Positions 6,973 through 14,895 of a DNA stretch of 39,162 nt are shown piece after piece. The translations under genes were made by a program, and so were the position numbers. A model generated the notes under the pieces. The model saw only the letters and a program-made list of their open reading frames with translations, did no database searches and was not told the origin of the DNA. The stretch comes from an uncultured Collinsella sp. Lineage in GTDB: Bacteria > Actinomycetota > Coriobacteriia > Coriobacteriales > Coriobacteriaceae. The stretch spans positions 1-39,162 of the forward strand of contig CABUDS010000022.1 in the NCBI GenBank assembly GCA_902490405.1, written 5' to 3'. Each line of letters begins with the position of its first letter. The stretch's first letter is position 1.

Positions 6973-7683
6973 TTACCAGGGGGTTCTGGCGGTTGAAGAC
7001 TCGATTGCTTCGTGGCGTTTGAGCTCGCGGCGCATGGTTTGCGAGTTGAGCCAAGCGGCCTTCCAACCGCGCGTGGGGTAGCGCGCCTCGTCAATTTCGA
7101 TCTTGGTATAGCCGCAGGCGTTGACAATCTTCGTTCCGCATGGGTGTTGGCGCTCGCGTTGAAAGTTGGGGCCGTAGCTTTGGTGCACATGCCCGTGAAT
7201 CATATAGTCGGGACCCCAAGACTCAAGAGCCGCATTAAAGCACTCGAATCCTCGATGCGGCAGGTCGTCCAGGTCGCCCATGCCTGCGACGGGTGCATGG
7301 GTAAGTAGAATATCGCATCCGTCTACCAGTGCGATTTTTCGCGATAGCTTGCGCATGCGTTTTGCCATCTCGCGCTCGGTATACATGTTCGCGCCGTCGC
7401 GGTAGCGCATGGAACCGCCCAGACCCGCAATGCGAATACCTCGGTACACATATACGCTGTCCTCAACACAAATGCACCCGCCCGGTGCATGGCGCGCGTA
7501 GCGGTCGTCGTGGTTGCCACGAACGTACACAAGCGGTTTGTTGATGACAGTGACCAAAAACTCAAGATAGTCCGGATCCAGGTCGCCTGCGGATAGAATC
7601 AGGTCAACGTCCTCAAAGCGCTCCTTGCGAAAACATTCCCACAGGCAGCGCTCCTCTACATCGGCAATGGCTAGGATATTCAT
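6973..7683 (-). CDS. Calcineurin-like metallophosphoesterase
   Basis: A 236-residue protein with the complete metallophosphoesterase motif set: D8 in LAIADVEE, SAGDLD (residues 31-36), RGNHDD (55-60), LLTHAP and HGHVHQSYG. These bind two metal ions for hydrolysis of phosphoester bonds. The substrate cannot be read from the sequence. The start ATG overlaps the stop of the upstream ParB-like/BMP fusion gene as ATGA (7680-7683), so the two are translationally coupled and probably act together. No signal peptide is visible; the protein is cytoplasmic. Confidence 0.9.
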   Translation of the reverse strand: MNILAIADVEERCLWECFRKERFEDVDLILSAGDLDPDYLEFLVTVINKPLVYVRGNHDDRYARHAPGGCICVEDSVYVYRGIRIAGLGGSMRYRDGANMYTEREMAKRMRKLSRKIALVDGCDILLTHAPVAGMGDLDDLPHRGFECFNAALESWGPDYMIHGHVHQSYGPNFQRERQHPCGTKIVNACGYTKIEIDEARYPTRGWKAAWLNSQTMRRELKRHEAIESSTARTPW

Positions 7684-9599
7684 AGGGCACGGACCTCCGG
7701 CTCGTTATCGAGCTGCGGAATCGAGCCTATAACGTTGTCAGCCAGCCAGTTCATCTCGACAATCTGCGTACTCGGCAGGGGAGGGAAGCCCTCAATCTGA
7801 ACCACGCCGTCCTGGCTGTGGAGCTCGCCGCCAAATGGGTTGATGGAGCCCTCGACAATGCCGTTGCGAAGCAGCTGCACAAGTTTACGCGTCTGATAGG
7901 GTAGGCCCGGAGCGTAGCGAATATCGATGACGCCGGAGCTCATACCGTACCAGTAATTGACGGCGCGCACCTGCTGGTCATCGGCGGTCTCGTCCCATGT
8001 GCCGTGCAGTAGGCTGCGTACGATGAGTTCGTAGTAACGGCCCCAGTTCCATACCGGCATAGCAATACCGGTAACTTCCTTGCCGTTTACCAGACGGTGA
8101 AGCCCGTAGGCGGTGGGGTCCTCGAGAGACTTGGACATATCGGCGCCGGTCATGACGCTCACGCCTTCGCGGCACATGGCCTCGGCAAGGCCTCCGGCGG
8201 GCACATCGCCCCAGGTCAGGATAATTTGCGCACGGGGGTCGAGCAGCGAGGCGCCAATCGCAAAGGCGTTGATCTCGCTGAGTGCGCCCGAGGCGAAGAC
8301 TGACGCGTGATAACCGATGCGGTGGTTGTCCGCCATGCTGGCGGCAAGGGCGCCCAGGAGAAACTTGGCCTCGTACATCTTGCCAAAGTACGATCGGACG
8401 CTTTGGTGGGGAAGGCCGATAGAGCAGTTAAGGAACCGAACCTGGGGATACTCAACCGCAGCCCTGAGCGTGTATTCCATCAGGCGGTGCGAGGTCGAGA
8501 AGATGACGTTTGCTCCATGTTTGACAGCCGTTTCCACGGCGGCGTAGAACACGTCCGGATCGTGACAGTCCTCGAACGCCTCGGTGCGCACGATACCGCC
8601 AAAGTGCTCATCGAGATACTGACGTCCTTGGTCGTGCAGGCTGTCCCAGCTCGACGTCGCACAGGGGAACTCATGGATAAAGGCGATGCGCAGGGGGTTG
8701 GCCGCCGAATAGACGGTCTTGCCCATAAAGAAGTTGAGCACGCCGGAGGTGGACTTGGCGGGTGTCTCTTGCTCATCGACGCTCGGCGCTTCGACAAGAT
8801 CGACCTTGTCCTCGTCATTTTTGCCGGCAATGACCAGCTCGCGCCAAATCTTGCACAGGCGGTTTACGACGATGTCCGTCGGCGTATCCAGTAGACGGTC
8901 TTGGTTGTACACGTTGAGGTAGACGAGCATGGCGTCGGCGGGCGTAATGTCCAGGTGGTCGCCGCCTGCGCGAAGATAGGCGCGCTTAAAGAGCAGGAAG
9001 GTGTGACGTAGGTAGTCGACCTTCTTTTGAGGCCATTTTTCGACAAGATCTTGGCCGAGCATTTTGGCAAGCATCTCGTAGCTGCCCTCGCGCGAAAACT
9101 CAATCTCGTACAGGGGGCATACGTACCAAAAGGCGCAAAACTCACCGTACAGGCGGCTCTCGACGGAATCCCACTTACCGGGGTACAGACGCGTCACCTT
9201 GGCCGAGACCGTCGGAGCGTCAAGGAATTTGAGGACGCTGACACGCTTGTTGCCCTCTTGGACGTAAAAGCGGTGCATGAACTCGGTGACGATGATGGGG
9301 TCGCGGTAGCCCTCGGAGATTTGGATATCGTAGAGGTTGGACCATTTGCGGGCGAATTCGGTATTCCAGGGGAGCAGCGGCATAAAGTTACACGAAAAGG
9401 CGGACTGGCGACCTTTGGTAACCGTGCCGACGACCATTTCGAGCGGAATGTCCCGCAGGCCGATGTTCTCGCGCTGCCCGCAGGGAAGCTGGGCGACCAA
9501 GCTGTCGAGGTCCGTAAGATATGGATGCTCGCTTTGGCTGATGGCGCGACGGCGTTCCTGTTCGCCGCGCTTGCGCGCTTGACGATAGGCCTCTTCCAT
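7680..9599 (-). CDS. ParB-like domain fused to a BMP-type ligand-binding domain
   Basis: A 639-residue protein with no signal peptide or lipobox. Residues about 45-140 resemble a ParB/sulfiredoxin-like N-terminal domain (IGLRDIPLEMVVG, then SEGYRDPIIVTEF and YVQEGNKRVSVLKFLDAP). Residues about 300-620 resemble the BMP/Med family of nucleoside-binding periplasmic proteins (LRIAFIHEFPCATSSWDSLH, VIFSTSHRLMEYTL, GALAASMADNHRIGYHASVF, then FAIGASLLDPRAQI). A normally exported binding domain thus appears inside a cytoplasmic protein, suggesting an intracellular nucleoside or nucleotide sensor. It overlaps the metallophosphoesterase gene by four bases. AAGGGAG stands nine bases before ATG 9599. Function is inferred, not known. 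Confidence 0.75.
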   Translation of the reverse strand: MEEAYRQARKRGEQERRRAISQSEHPYLTDLDSLVAQLPCGQRENIGLRDIPLEMVVGTVTKGRQSAFSCNFMPLLPWNTEFARKWSNLYDIQISEGYRDPIIVTEFMHRFYVQEGNKRVSVLKFLDAPTVSAKVTRLYPGKWDSVESRLYGEFCAFWYVCPLYEIEFSREGSYEMLAKMLGQDLVEKWPQKKVDYLRHTFLLFKRAYLRAGGDHLDITPADAMLVYLNVYNQDRLLDTPTDIVVNRLCKIWRELVIAGKNDEDKVDLVEAPSVDEQETPAKSTSGVLNFFMGKTVYSAANPLRIAFIHEFPCATSSWDSLHDQGRQYLDEHFGGIVRTEAFEDCHDPDVFYAAVETAVKHGANVIFSTSHRLMEYTLRAAVEYPQVRFLNCSIGLPHQSVRSYFGKMYEAKFLLGALAASMADNHRIGYHASVFASGALSEINAFAIGASLLDPRAQIILTWGDVPAGGLAEAMCREGVSVMTGADMSKSLEDPTAYGLHRLVNGKEVTGIAMPVWNWGRYYELIVRSLLHGTWDETADDQQVRAVNYWYGMSSGVIDIRYAPGLPYQTRKLVQLLRNGIVEGSINPFGGELHSQDGVVQIEGFPPLPSTQIVEMNWLADNVIGSIPQLDNEPEVRAL

Positions 9600-9654
9600 G
9601 GTGTCTACTCCCTTAGTCGTTTAAACAACGATATGAACCATGGTACCACGATGC

Positions 9655-9696
9655 GAAACCACCACAAAGGTGCCTGTCCCCTTTGCGGTGGTTTTA
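9655..9696 (-). repeat. Dispersed hairpin with conserved loop, copy 4
   Basis: AAACCACCACAAAGG / CCTTTGCGGTGGTTT stem with the loop TGCCTGTCC. It overlaps the TAA stop of mscS and probably terminates that minus-strand transcript (read on the minus strand it ends GGTTTCGC, so the U-tract is short). Confidence 0.75.
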
Positions 9697-10461
9697 GGCG
9701 ATGATGGGGGCGATGGCGCGGATGCAGGCGTCGGCTGCCGTAAAGGTGGTGCTGTCGTCACTGACGATAAAGATGATCTTACCCTTAATGCCAAAGTCGC
9801 CGATCTCGCTAAAGAGCACGTAGGGTTCCTTGTCAAAGCCCGAGATGGGTGAAACGGCGACCTTGGTGGCACAGGCGAGCTCGTCTGCCAGCGCATCGAG
9901 CGAGTCCCACTTTGACGTGTCCTTCACCGCGACGGGAACGACAACGCGTCCAAAGGGCATGAGGTGCACGAGTGTGTTCTTGGAGATGTTGGAGTTGGGG
10001 ACGATGATGGTCTGTCCGCAGGCGTCCTCGATGGTCGTGTGGCGCCAAGTGATGTCCTGGACCACGCCCGACACGCCGCCGACCTCGATATTGTCGCCGG
10101 GCTTGATGATGCCCATAAAGGTCACTTGCATGCCGCCGATAAGGTTTGATAGCGTGTCCTGAAAGCCGAGCGAGATGGCGATGCCGCCGACGCCAAGAGC
10201 GGCGACGAGCGCGTTTGCGTTAATGCCAAAGCAGTTGTCGAGGATAAAGCTGCCGCCGATCATCCAAATGACGGCACGCGCGATGTTGATGAAGATGCTC
10301 GATGCGGGAAGCGGGTTGTCGTCTCGGTTGAGTAGGTGGCGCAGGGTCTTGGATGCCACCTTGGCGGCGATGGCGGTGACTATTACCAAGATGACGGCCC
10401 AGATGATGTTGTGGACCCAGCGCTGCTCAAAGAAATGAAGAATCGGTTCAAACAATTCCAT
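9694..10461 (-). CDS. mscS: Small-conductance mechanosensitive channel, MscS family
   Basis: A 255-residue protein of typical minimal MscS size. It has about three membrane helices in residues 15-110, then the pore-lining TM3 (NALVAALGVGGIAISLGFQD), which shows the Gly/Ala packing pattern of MscS, followed by the beta domain (KPGDNIEVGGVSGVVQDITW, IIVPNSNISKN). It opens under membrane tension to release solutes during hypo-osmotic shock. It is transcribed alone; a minus-strand terminator lies 43 bases upstream and a repeat hairpin overlaps its stop. Confidence 0.93.
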   Translation of the reverse strand: MELFEPILHFFEQRWVHNIIWAVILVIVTAIAAKVASKTLRHLLNRDDNPLPASSIFINIARAVIWMIGGSFILDNCFGINANALVAALGVGGIAISLGFQDTLSNLIGGMQVTFMGIIKPGDNIEVGGVSGVVQDITWRHTTIEDACGQTIIVPNSNISKNTLVHLMPFGRVVVPVAVKDTSKWDSLDALADELACATKVAVSPISGFDKEPYVLFSEIGDFGIKGKIIFIVSDDSTTFTAADACIRAIAPIIA

Positions 10462-10503
10462 GTAGGGAAAACCTCCTAATGATCATTCAACCATGATACC
10501 CAC

Positions 10504-10534
10504 CAAAAAGCCCGTCCGATCACATCGGACGGGC
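10504..10534 (-). terminator. Minus-strand terminator upstream of mscS
   Basis: CCCGTCCGAT (10511-10520) and ATCGGACGGG (10524-10533) form a perfect 10-bp stem; on the minus strand five T residues follow. It can stop readthrough from the ABC operon. The 10462-10796 interval holds this terminator and the two hairpins at 10702 and 10758, and I see no gene in it. Confidence 0.88.
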
Positions 10535-10701
10535 CGATAACTTGAGATGGGGTGGCCGCGGTGGCGTAAGCTGGGCCGCCGGCGAGCACGCCGGCAAGGA
10601 GTGCGGCGGTCAAGCAAGACGGGGAAGGAGTCTTCTCATGGCAGTTTCCTTAGTTCTTAACCAGTGGTTCCTGCTGACGCTGGATTATCGACATGATATG
10701 C

Positions 10702-10743
10702 GAAAACCGTCGCAAAGGTATCTGTTCCTTTGCGGCGGTTTTG
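10702..10743 (-). repeat. Dispersed hairpin, divergent copy 5
   Basis: AAAACCGTCGCAAAGG and CCTTTGCGGCGGTTTT form a stem of about 16 bp around TATCTGTT. The stem sequence differs from copies 1-4 with compensating changes, while the loop keeps the xTCTGTTCC pattern related to GCCTGTCCC. Confidence 0.7.
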
Positions 10744-10757
10744 ACGTTTGCGCAGAT

Positions 10758-10798
10758 AAAACCTGCCAAAATAAACCTGTCCCTTATTGGCAGGTTTT
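10758..10798 (-). terminator. Hairpin at the end of the ABC operon (divergent copy 6 of the loop family)
   Basis: AAAACCTGCCAA (10758-10769) and TTGGCAGGTTTT (10787-10798) pair perfectly. The loop contains AACCTGTCCC as in the other dispersed hairpins. It overlaps the TAA stop of the ABC ATPase gene and, on the minus strand, ends in TTTTATC, so it likely serves as its terminator. Confidence 0.75.
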
Positions 10799-11591
10799 AG
10801 CTCAGCAGCATGCGGTCGTTGGCGAGCTCGCCGCCCGAGACCTCCTCGAACTTCTGCAGCAGGTCGGCGACGGTGAGCGACTTCTTCTCGTCGCCCGCCA
10901 CGTCGTAGATAACGTGGCCCTCGTGCATCATGATCAGGCGATTGCCCAGACGGATGGCGTCATTCATGTTGTGCGTGACCATGAGCGTGGTCAGGTGGTT
11001 CTCGTCGACAATCTCCTCGGTCAGATTGAGCACCTTAGAGGCGGTCTTGGGGTCGAGTGCCGCGGTGTGCTCGTCGAGCAGCAGCAAGCGCGGCTTGGTG
11101 AGCGTGGCCATGAGCAGCGTGAGTGCCTGGCGCTGGCCACCCGAAAGCAGGCCGACCTTGGCGTTGAGGCGCGTGTCCAGGCCAAGGTCCAGGCGCTTGA
11201 GCAACTCAACGTACTCGTCCTTCTCGGCCTTGGTGACGCCCCACGAAAGGCCGCGACGCTGGCCGCGACGCTTGGCGAGGGCCAAGTTCTCGGCAATCTG
11301 CATGTCGGCTGCGGTGCCGCGCATGGGATCCTGGAACACGCGGCCCAGGTACTTGGCGCGCTGCGACTCGCTCAGGCGCGAGATGTCGGTGCCGTCGAGC
11401 TCGATAACGCCCGAATCGAGCGGATATACGCCGGCAATCATGTTGAGCAGCGTGGATTTGCCGGCGCCGTTGCCGCCGATCACAGTTACAAAGTCGCCGT
11501 CGTTGAGGGTAAGGTCGACGCCGGTGAGCGCGCGCTTCTCGGTGACGGTGCCCTTGTTAAAGGTCTTCTTGACGTGCGAGAGCTTAAGCAT
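10797..11591 (-). CDS. ABC transporter ATP-binding protein
   Basis: A 264-residue nucleotide-binding protein. Walker A is GGNGAGKST, the Q-loop FQDPMRGT, the signature LSGGQRQA, Walker B RLLLLDEHTA and the H-loop MVTHNM. It powers import of the ligand captured by the lipoprotein encoded at 12712. ATG 11591 is preferred over ATG 11600, since AGGGAG abuts the latter. The gene overlaps the permease gene by eight bases. The set (ATPase, one branched-chain-type permease, ABC_sub_bind lipoprotein) is the arrangement of the TrpXYP-like uptake family. Confidence 0.92.
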   Translation of the reverse strand: MLKLSHVKKTFNKGTVTEKRALTGVDLTLNDGDFVTVIGGNGAGKSTLLNMIAGVYPLDSGVIELDGTDISRLSESQRAKYLGRVFQDPMRGTAADMQIAENLALAKRRGQRRGLSWGVTKAEKDEYVELLKRLDLGLDTRLNAKVGLLSGGQRQALTLLMATLTKPRLLLLDEHTAALDPKTASKVLNLTEEIVDENHLTTLMVTHNMNDAIRLGNRLIMMHEGHVIYDVAGDEKKSLTVADLLQKFEEVSGGELANDRMLLS

Positions 11592-12507
11592 CTGCCTCAT
11601 CTCCCTTCGTGTAGGAGCTGCGGAGCTTATAGCGCTCCCAAACCACGGGAACGCACAGGGCCACGGCGACGATCACGGCGGAGAGCAGCTTCATGTCGTT
11701 GGCGTCCATGCCCAGTTGCAGCACGATGGCGCGGATGAGGAAGTACACCACGGAGCCAAAGACGGCGGAGGCCAGACGGACGGAGAACTGCGTGAGACCG
11801 CCGGGCAGCAGGCGGCCGAGCACCTCGCCGATGACGATGGCGGCAAGACCGATAACGATGGCGCCGGTGCCCATGCCAATGTCGGCATACTTCTGGCTCT
11901 GGCAGATGAGCGCACCCGAAAGGCCAATGAGGGCGTTGGAGAGCACGAGGGCGATCATTTTGGTGGTGTTGGTGTTAACGCCCAGGGCGCGGATCATGTA
12001 CTCGTTGTTGCCGGTGGCACGCAGTGCCGAGCCGATCTCGGTGCCAAAGAACCAGTACAGGATGGCGACGATGGCCACGGCCAGCACGATGCCTAGGATA
12101 ATGGCAACAGTGGACTGCGGCAGGCCCGTCATGTTGCTGACGGATGAGAAGATAGTGCCCTTGGCAAGGATGGGCGTGTTGGACTTGCCCATGATGCGCA
12201 GGTTGATGGACCACAGACTGATCTGCGTAAGGATTCCGGCGAGGATTGCGGGAATCTCAAAGACGGTGGTCAAGATGCCCGTGACGGCGCCCGCGATGGC
12301 GCCGGCGCACATGCCGGCCAGCACGGCGAGCAAGGGGTCGACGTTATTGTTGACGATGAGTACGGCGCAGACACAGCCGCCGAGGGCAAAGCTGCCGTCG
12401 CAGGTCATATCGGGGATGTCGAGCAGGCGGAACGTGATAAACACGCCAAGCACCATAATGCCCCAGAGGACGCCCTGCGAAACGGCGCCCTGCAATGCAA
12501 TGAGCAT
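11584..12507 (-). CDS. ABC transporter permease, branched-chain/BMP type
   Basis: A 307-residue integral membrane protein with about eight or nine hydrophobic segments. It contains FRLLDIPDMTCDGSFALGG near the N-terminus and VIGLAAIVIGEVLGRLL, both typical of the permease that pairs with ABC_sub_bind-type binding proteins. AGGAGG lies eight bases before ATG 12507. A 205-base gap with a perfect 10-bp hairpin (12612-12640) separates it from the binding-protein gene, as often seen where the binding protein is made in excess. Confidence 0.9.
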   Translation of the reverse strand: MLIALQGAVSQGVLWGIMVLGVFITFRLLDIPDMTCDGSFALGGCVCAVLIVNNNVDPLLAVLAGMCAGAIAGAVTGILTTVFEIPAILAGILTQISLWSINLRIMGKSNTPILAKGTIFSSVSNMTGLPQSTVAIILGIVLAVAIVAILYWFFGTEIGSALRATGNNEYMIRALGVNTNTTKMIALVLSNALIGLSGALICQSQKYADIGMGTGAIVIGLAAIVIGEVLGRLLPGGLTQFSVRLASAVFGSVVYFLIRAIVLQLGMDANDMKLLSAVIVAVALCVPVVWERYKLRSSYTKGDEADA

Positions 12508-12611
12508 GCTTCATACCTCCTAGGATAGGGTGGACACGTGATTTTCCATAATAGCGGTACCAATGCATAAAAGAGCTGCGGACGGATGTTTTGTCTCATC
12601 CGAAACAAGCA

Positions 12612-12640
12612 GGGCGAACGCCGGTCTTTAGCGTTCGCCC
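12612..12640 (-). promoter_or_regulatory. Intra-operon hairpin between binding-protein and permease genes
   Basis: GGGCGAACGC (12612-12621) and GCGTTCGCCC (12631-12640) form a perfect stem with a 9-base loop. No strong T-run follows on the minus strand. It may protect the 3' end of the binding-protein mRNA or reduce readthrough into the permease. Confidence 0.55.
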
Positions 12641-12711
12641 CAAGGACTCAGATATTGAATAACGCGGCTGTGGCGCGCGTGCGGGCCCTAGACGCGTTAC
12701 CGCGCATGGCG

Positions 12712-13692
12712 CTACTCGTCCAGAGCGGAAAGGTCGATGCCTAGGGCCTCGGCCATCTCGTCGTTCTTGACGACGACCAGGTCCTTGCTCGAGAGGTGCT
12801 TGATCGGCATATCCTCGGGCTTGGCCTCGCCCTTCAGGATCTTAACGGCCATCTCGCCCGCGGCGTAGCCCAGGTCCTTATAGTTGATGGAGAGGGTGAA
12901 CAGGCCGCCGGCCATGCACATACCCTCCTCGCCGGTCACGAAGGGGAGCTTATTCTCCTTGCAGATCTGGCCGACCTGCGAAGCGCCCGCGGCGATGGTG
13001 TTGTCAGTGGGGGAGTACAGCGCGTCGACCTTGCCCACGGCAGACTCGACGACGGACTGAATCTCGTTGGAGCTCGAGACGGTGAAGTCAGTGTACTCGA
13101 GCCCCAGCTTGTCGAGCTCCTTCTTGGCGGCCTTGATCTGGACGTCGGAGTTGGACTCGGCGGTGCAGTAGAGCAGGCCGACCTTTTTAACGTCGGGCAG
13201 GACCTTCTGCATCATCTCGAGCTGCTCGGCGACCGGGGTGAGGTCGGAAGCGCCCGTGACGTTGGTGCCGGGCTTGTCGTTGTCCTGGACCAGGCCGGAG
13301 GCGGCGTAGTCGGTGATGGCACAGCCCACGATGGGGATATCGGCCGTGGCGCCGGCGGCAGCCTGCGCGGCGGGCGTGGCGATGGCATAAATCAGGCTGA
13401 CGTTGTCGCCCACAAACTTGTCGGCAATGGACTTACACGTGGACTGGTCGTTCTGGGCGTTCTTCTGGTCGATCTTGACCTTAAGGCCGCTCTCCTTGAT
13501 GGCCTTGACAAAGCCATCGTTGGCGGCGTCGAGTGCGGAGTGCTCGGTGAGCTGCAGAACGCCGATGGTGTAGTCGGAACCGGCGGCAGCAGAGCCGGAA
13601 CCAGAGTTGCCGCCGCATCCGGCGAGCGGGGCGAGCGCGAGCAGGCCAGCGGAGACCAGAAGGCTCCTGCGGCTGATGGTGATGTCCTTCAT
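12712..13692 (-). CDS. ABC transporter substrate-binding lipoprotein
   Basis: A 326-residue protein. It begins MKDITISRRSLLVSAGLLAL, a twin-arginine-like lipoprotein signal, with the lipobox LAGC at Cys26. The mature part fits the ABC_sub_bind family (YTIGVLQLTEHSALDAANDG, IYAIATPAAQAAAGAT, VKKVGLLYCTAESNSD, ALYSPTDNTIAAG, YKDLGYAAGEMAVKIL). This family includes the tryptophan binding protein TrpX and others, so the ligand may be an aromatic amino acid or another small molecule. I see no T-box upstream. ATG 13692 is chosen since the signal peptide starts there. Confidence 0.9.
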   Translation of the reverse strand: MKDITISRRSLLVSAGLLALAPLAGCGGNSGSGSAAAGSDYTIGVLQLTEHSALDAANDGFVKAIKESGLKVKIDQKNAQNDQSTCKSIADKFVGDNVSLIYAIATPAAQAAAGATADIPIVGCAITDYAASGLVQDNDKPGTNVTGASDLTPVAEQLEMMQKVLPDVKKVGLLYCTAESNSDVQIKAAKKELDKLGLEYTDFTVSSSNEIQSVVESAVGKVDALYSPTDNTIAAGASQVGQICKENKLPFVTGEEGMCMAGGLFTLSINYKDLGYAAGEMAVKILKGEAKPEDMPIKHLSSKDLVVVKNDEMAEALGIDLSALDE

Positions 13693-13852
13693 ATCATTAC
13701 CCCCAGTATAAAAATGGCTGGAAACACTGCACTGGGACAAAGTGCAAGTGGGACTATAGTAGCGCTGATGTCCATTTTTACAACAGCCTGGCGGGTTTTT
13801 TAATACAGAATCGGATGGGCGGTACGGGTAGTCGAATGGGCGGCGGAGGGTC

Positions 13853-14638
13853 TTATGCGGCGGAGGAGGCATCGTCCTCGTCCAGGGCGGCGAAGAGCTT
13901 CTTGCCGTCGAGGAGACGTGTGGTGACGTTTCTCATTCGGCCAATCTCTACGGTGCGCAACGTGTCATCGGCGCCTCGGGCGTCATAGACCGTTCCCAGC
14001 AAATACGAGATGCCATCGCGCTGCCTGATGGCAAAGGGACGGAGTGTCATCCGTGCTGCTTCGGTTTCGCCGCGTGTCGTGACGCTCGAAATATCAAAAC
14101 TCACCGTGGTTCCGTGGTCGATGGCCTGCTCGACGAGCTCGCACGTGTCGATGCGCTTGATGGGCGTGCGTGTTGCCTTGGTAGCCTTGCTGCTTGCGCT
14201 TGGAGCGGGTTCGGGTGTGTCGAGGTAGCCGCGAACGTCGGCGCTCGCCATGGCAACTAAGTGCTGCGCCGTGCTCTTGCGGATAGCGATAGGCGTGGAG
14301 CGGTTGCGCATGACCATACCGTGGAGCCGGATGATCTCTTCATCGGTGAGCGGGCGGGTAAGAAGTTTGTAGCCCACGCCGCGTTTGTACTCAATTTCGT
14401 ATCCGGCATGGCGAAGCGCGGAGATGGCGGTGTAGATGCTGCGCCGCGCCGCCGAGATGGGCATGCGGGCGGGGTCGTCGGGATGGGCGAGGCACCGGAT
14501 CAACTCATCGGAAAGCATGGCCTTGTCCTCGCCGGTGTTTTCGCTCAAGAGCTGCAGGATGCGAACGGCGCGATAGGCCGCCATCGAGGCGGCGCCTCTC
14601 GTCGTGGTGTCGTAGGTTTCAACAGCGGCTTCGGTCAT
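13853..14638 (-). CDS. WYL-domain transcriptional regulator
   Basis: A 261-residue protein. Residues about 20-95 form a winged helix region (AVRILQLLSENTGEDKAMLS, ISAARRSIYTAISALRHAGY, EIEYKRGVGYKLLTR). The C-terminal part resembles a WYL-type sensory domain (TVSFDISSVTT, LRPFAIRQRDGISYLLGTVY, RTVEIGRMRNV). Such proteins sense ligands or nucleic acids and control metabolic or defence genes. ATG 14638 is chosen over GTG 14647 because AAAGGA stands ten bases before the former. It lies upstream of the ABC binding-protein gene in the same orientation (160 bases), so it could regulate it. Confidence 0.8.
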   Translation of the reverse strand: MTEAAVETYDTTTRGAASMAAYRAVRILQLLSENTGEDKAMLSDELIRCLAHPDDPARMPISAARRSIYTAISALRHAGYEIEYKRGVGYKLLTRPLTDEEIIRLHGMVMRNRSTPIAIRKSTAQHLVAMASADVRGYLDTPEPAPSASSKATKATRTPIKRIDTCELVEQAIDHGTTVSFDISSVTTRGETEAARMTLRPFAIRQRDGISYLLGTVYDARGADDTLRTVEIGRMRNVTTRLLDGKKLFAALDEDDASSAA

Positions 14639-14813
14639 AGTGCCCACGTCCTTTCCGTTTTGGTGGCGACGGTATGGAGCCTAGGACGTGGGGCTTTCCC
14701 AGGGGCGCAGGGCGCTCTGGGCGGTCGGTAGTCGTCGGCAAACGGCGGGTCGAGTTTTCAACAGCCCTGCTCAACTGACCAAAAACTTGCCAAAAGCTTG
14801 ACGGATGCTGTTG

Positions 14814-14849
14814 AAAAAAGCGCCTCTCGACCGATGTCGAGAGGCGCTT
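14814..14849 (-). terminator. Minus-strand terminator of asnS
   Basis: A 14-bp perfect stem AAGCGCCTCTCGAC / GTCGAGAGGCGCTT with a 4-base loop, followed on the minus strand by TTTTTTC. It lies about 45 bases beyond the asnS stop. Confidence 0.93.
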
Positions 14850-14895
14850 GTGCGATGAGCGTTGGCGTGTGGCGACGCGAGCTAGCGTCCGACGA

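Noticed and set aside
10542..11738. Plus-strand open frame of 398 codons over the ABC ATPase
   Set aside because: The minus strand carries Walker A, signature and Walker B motifs in an operon with the permease; the plus frame is a shadow.
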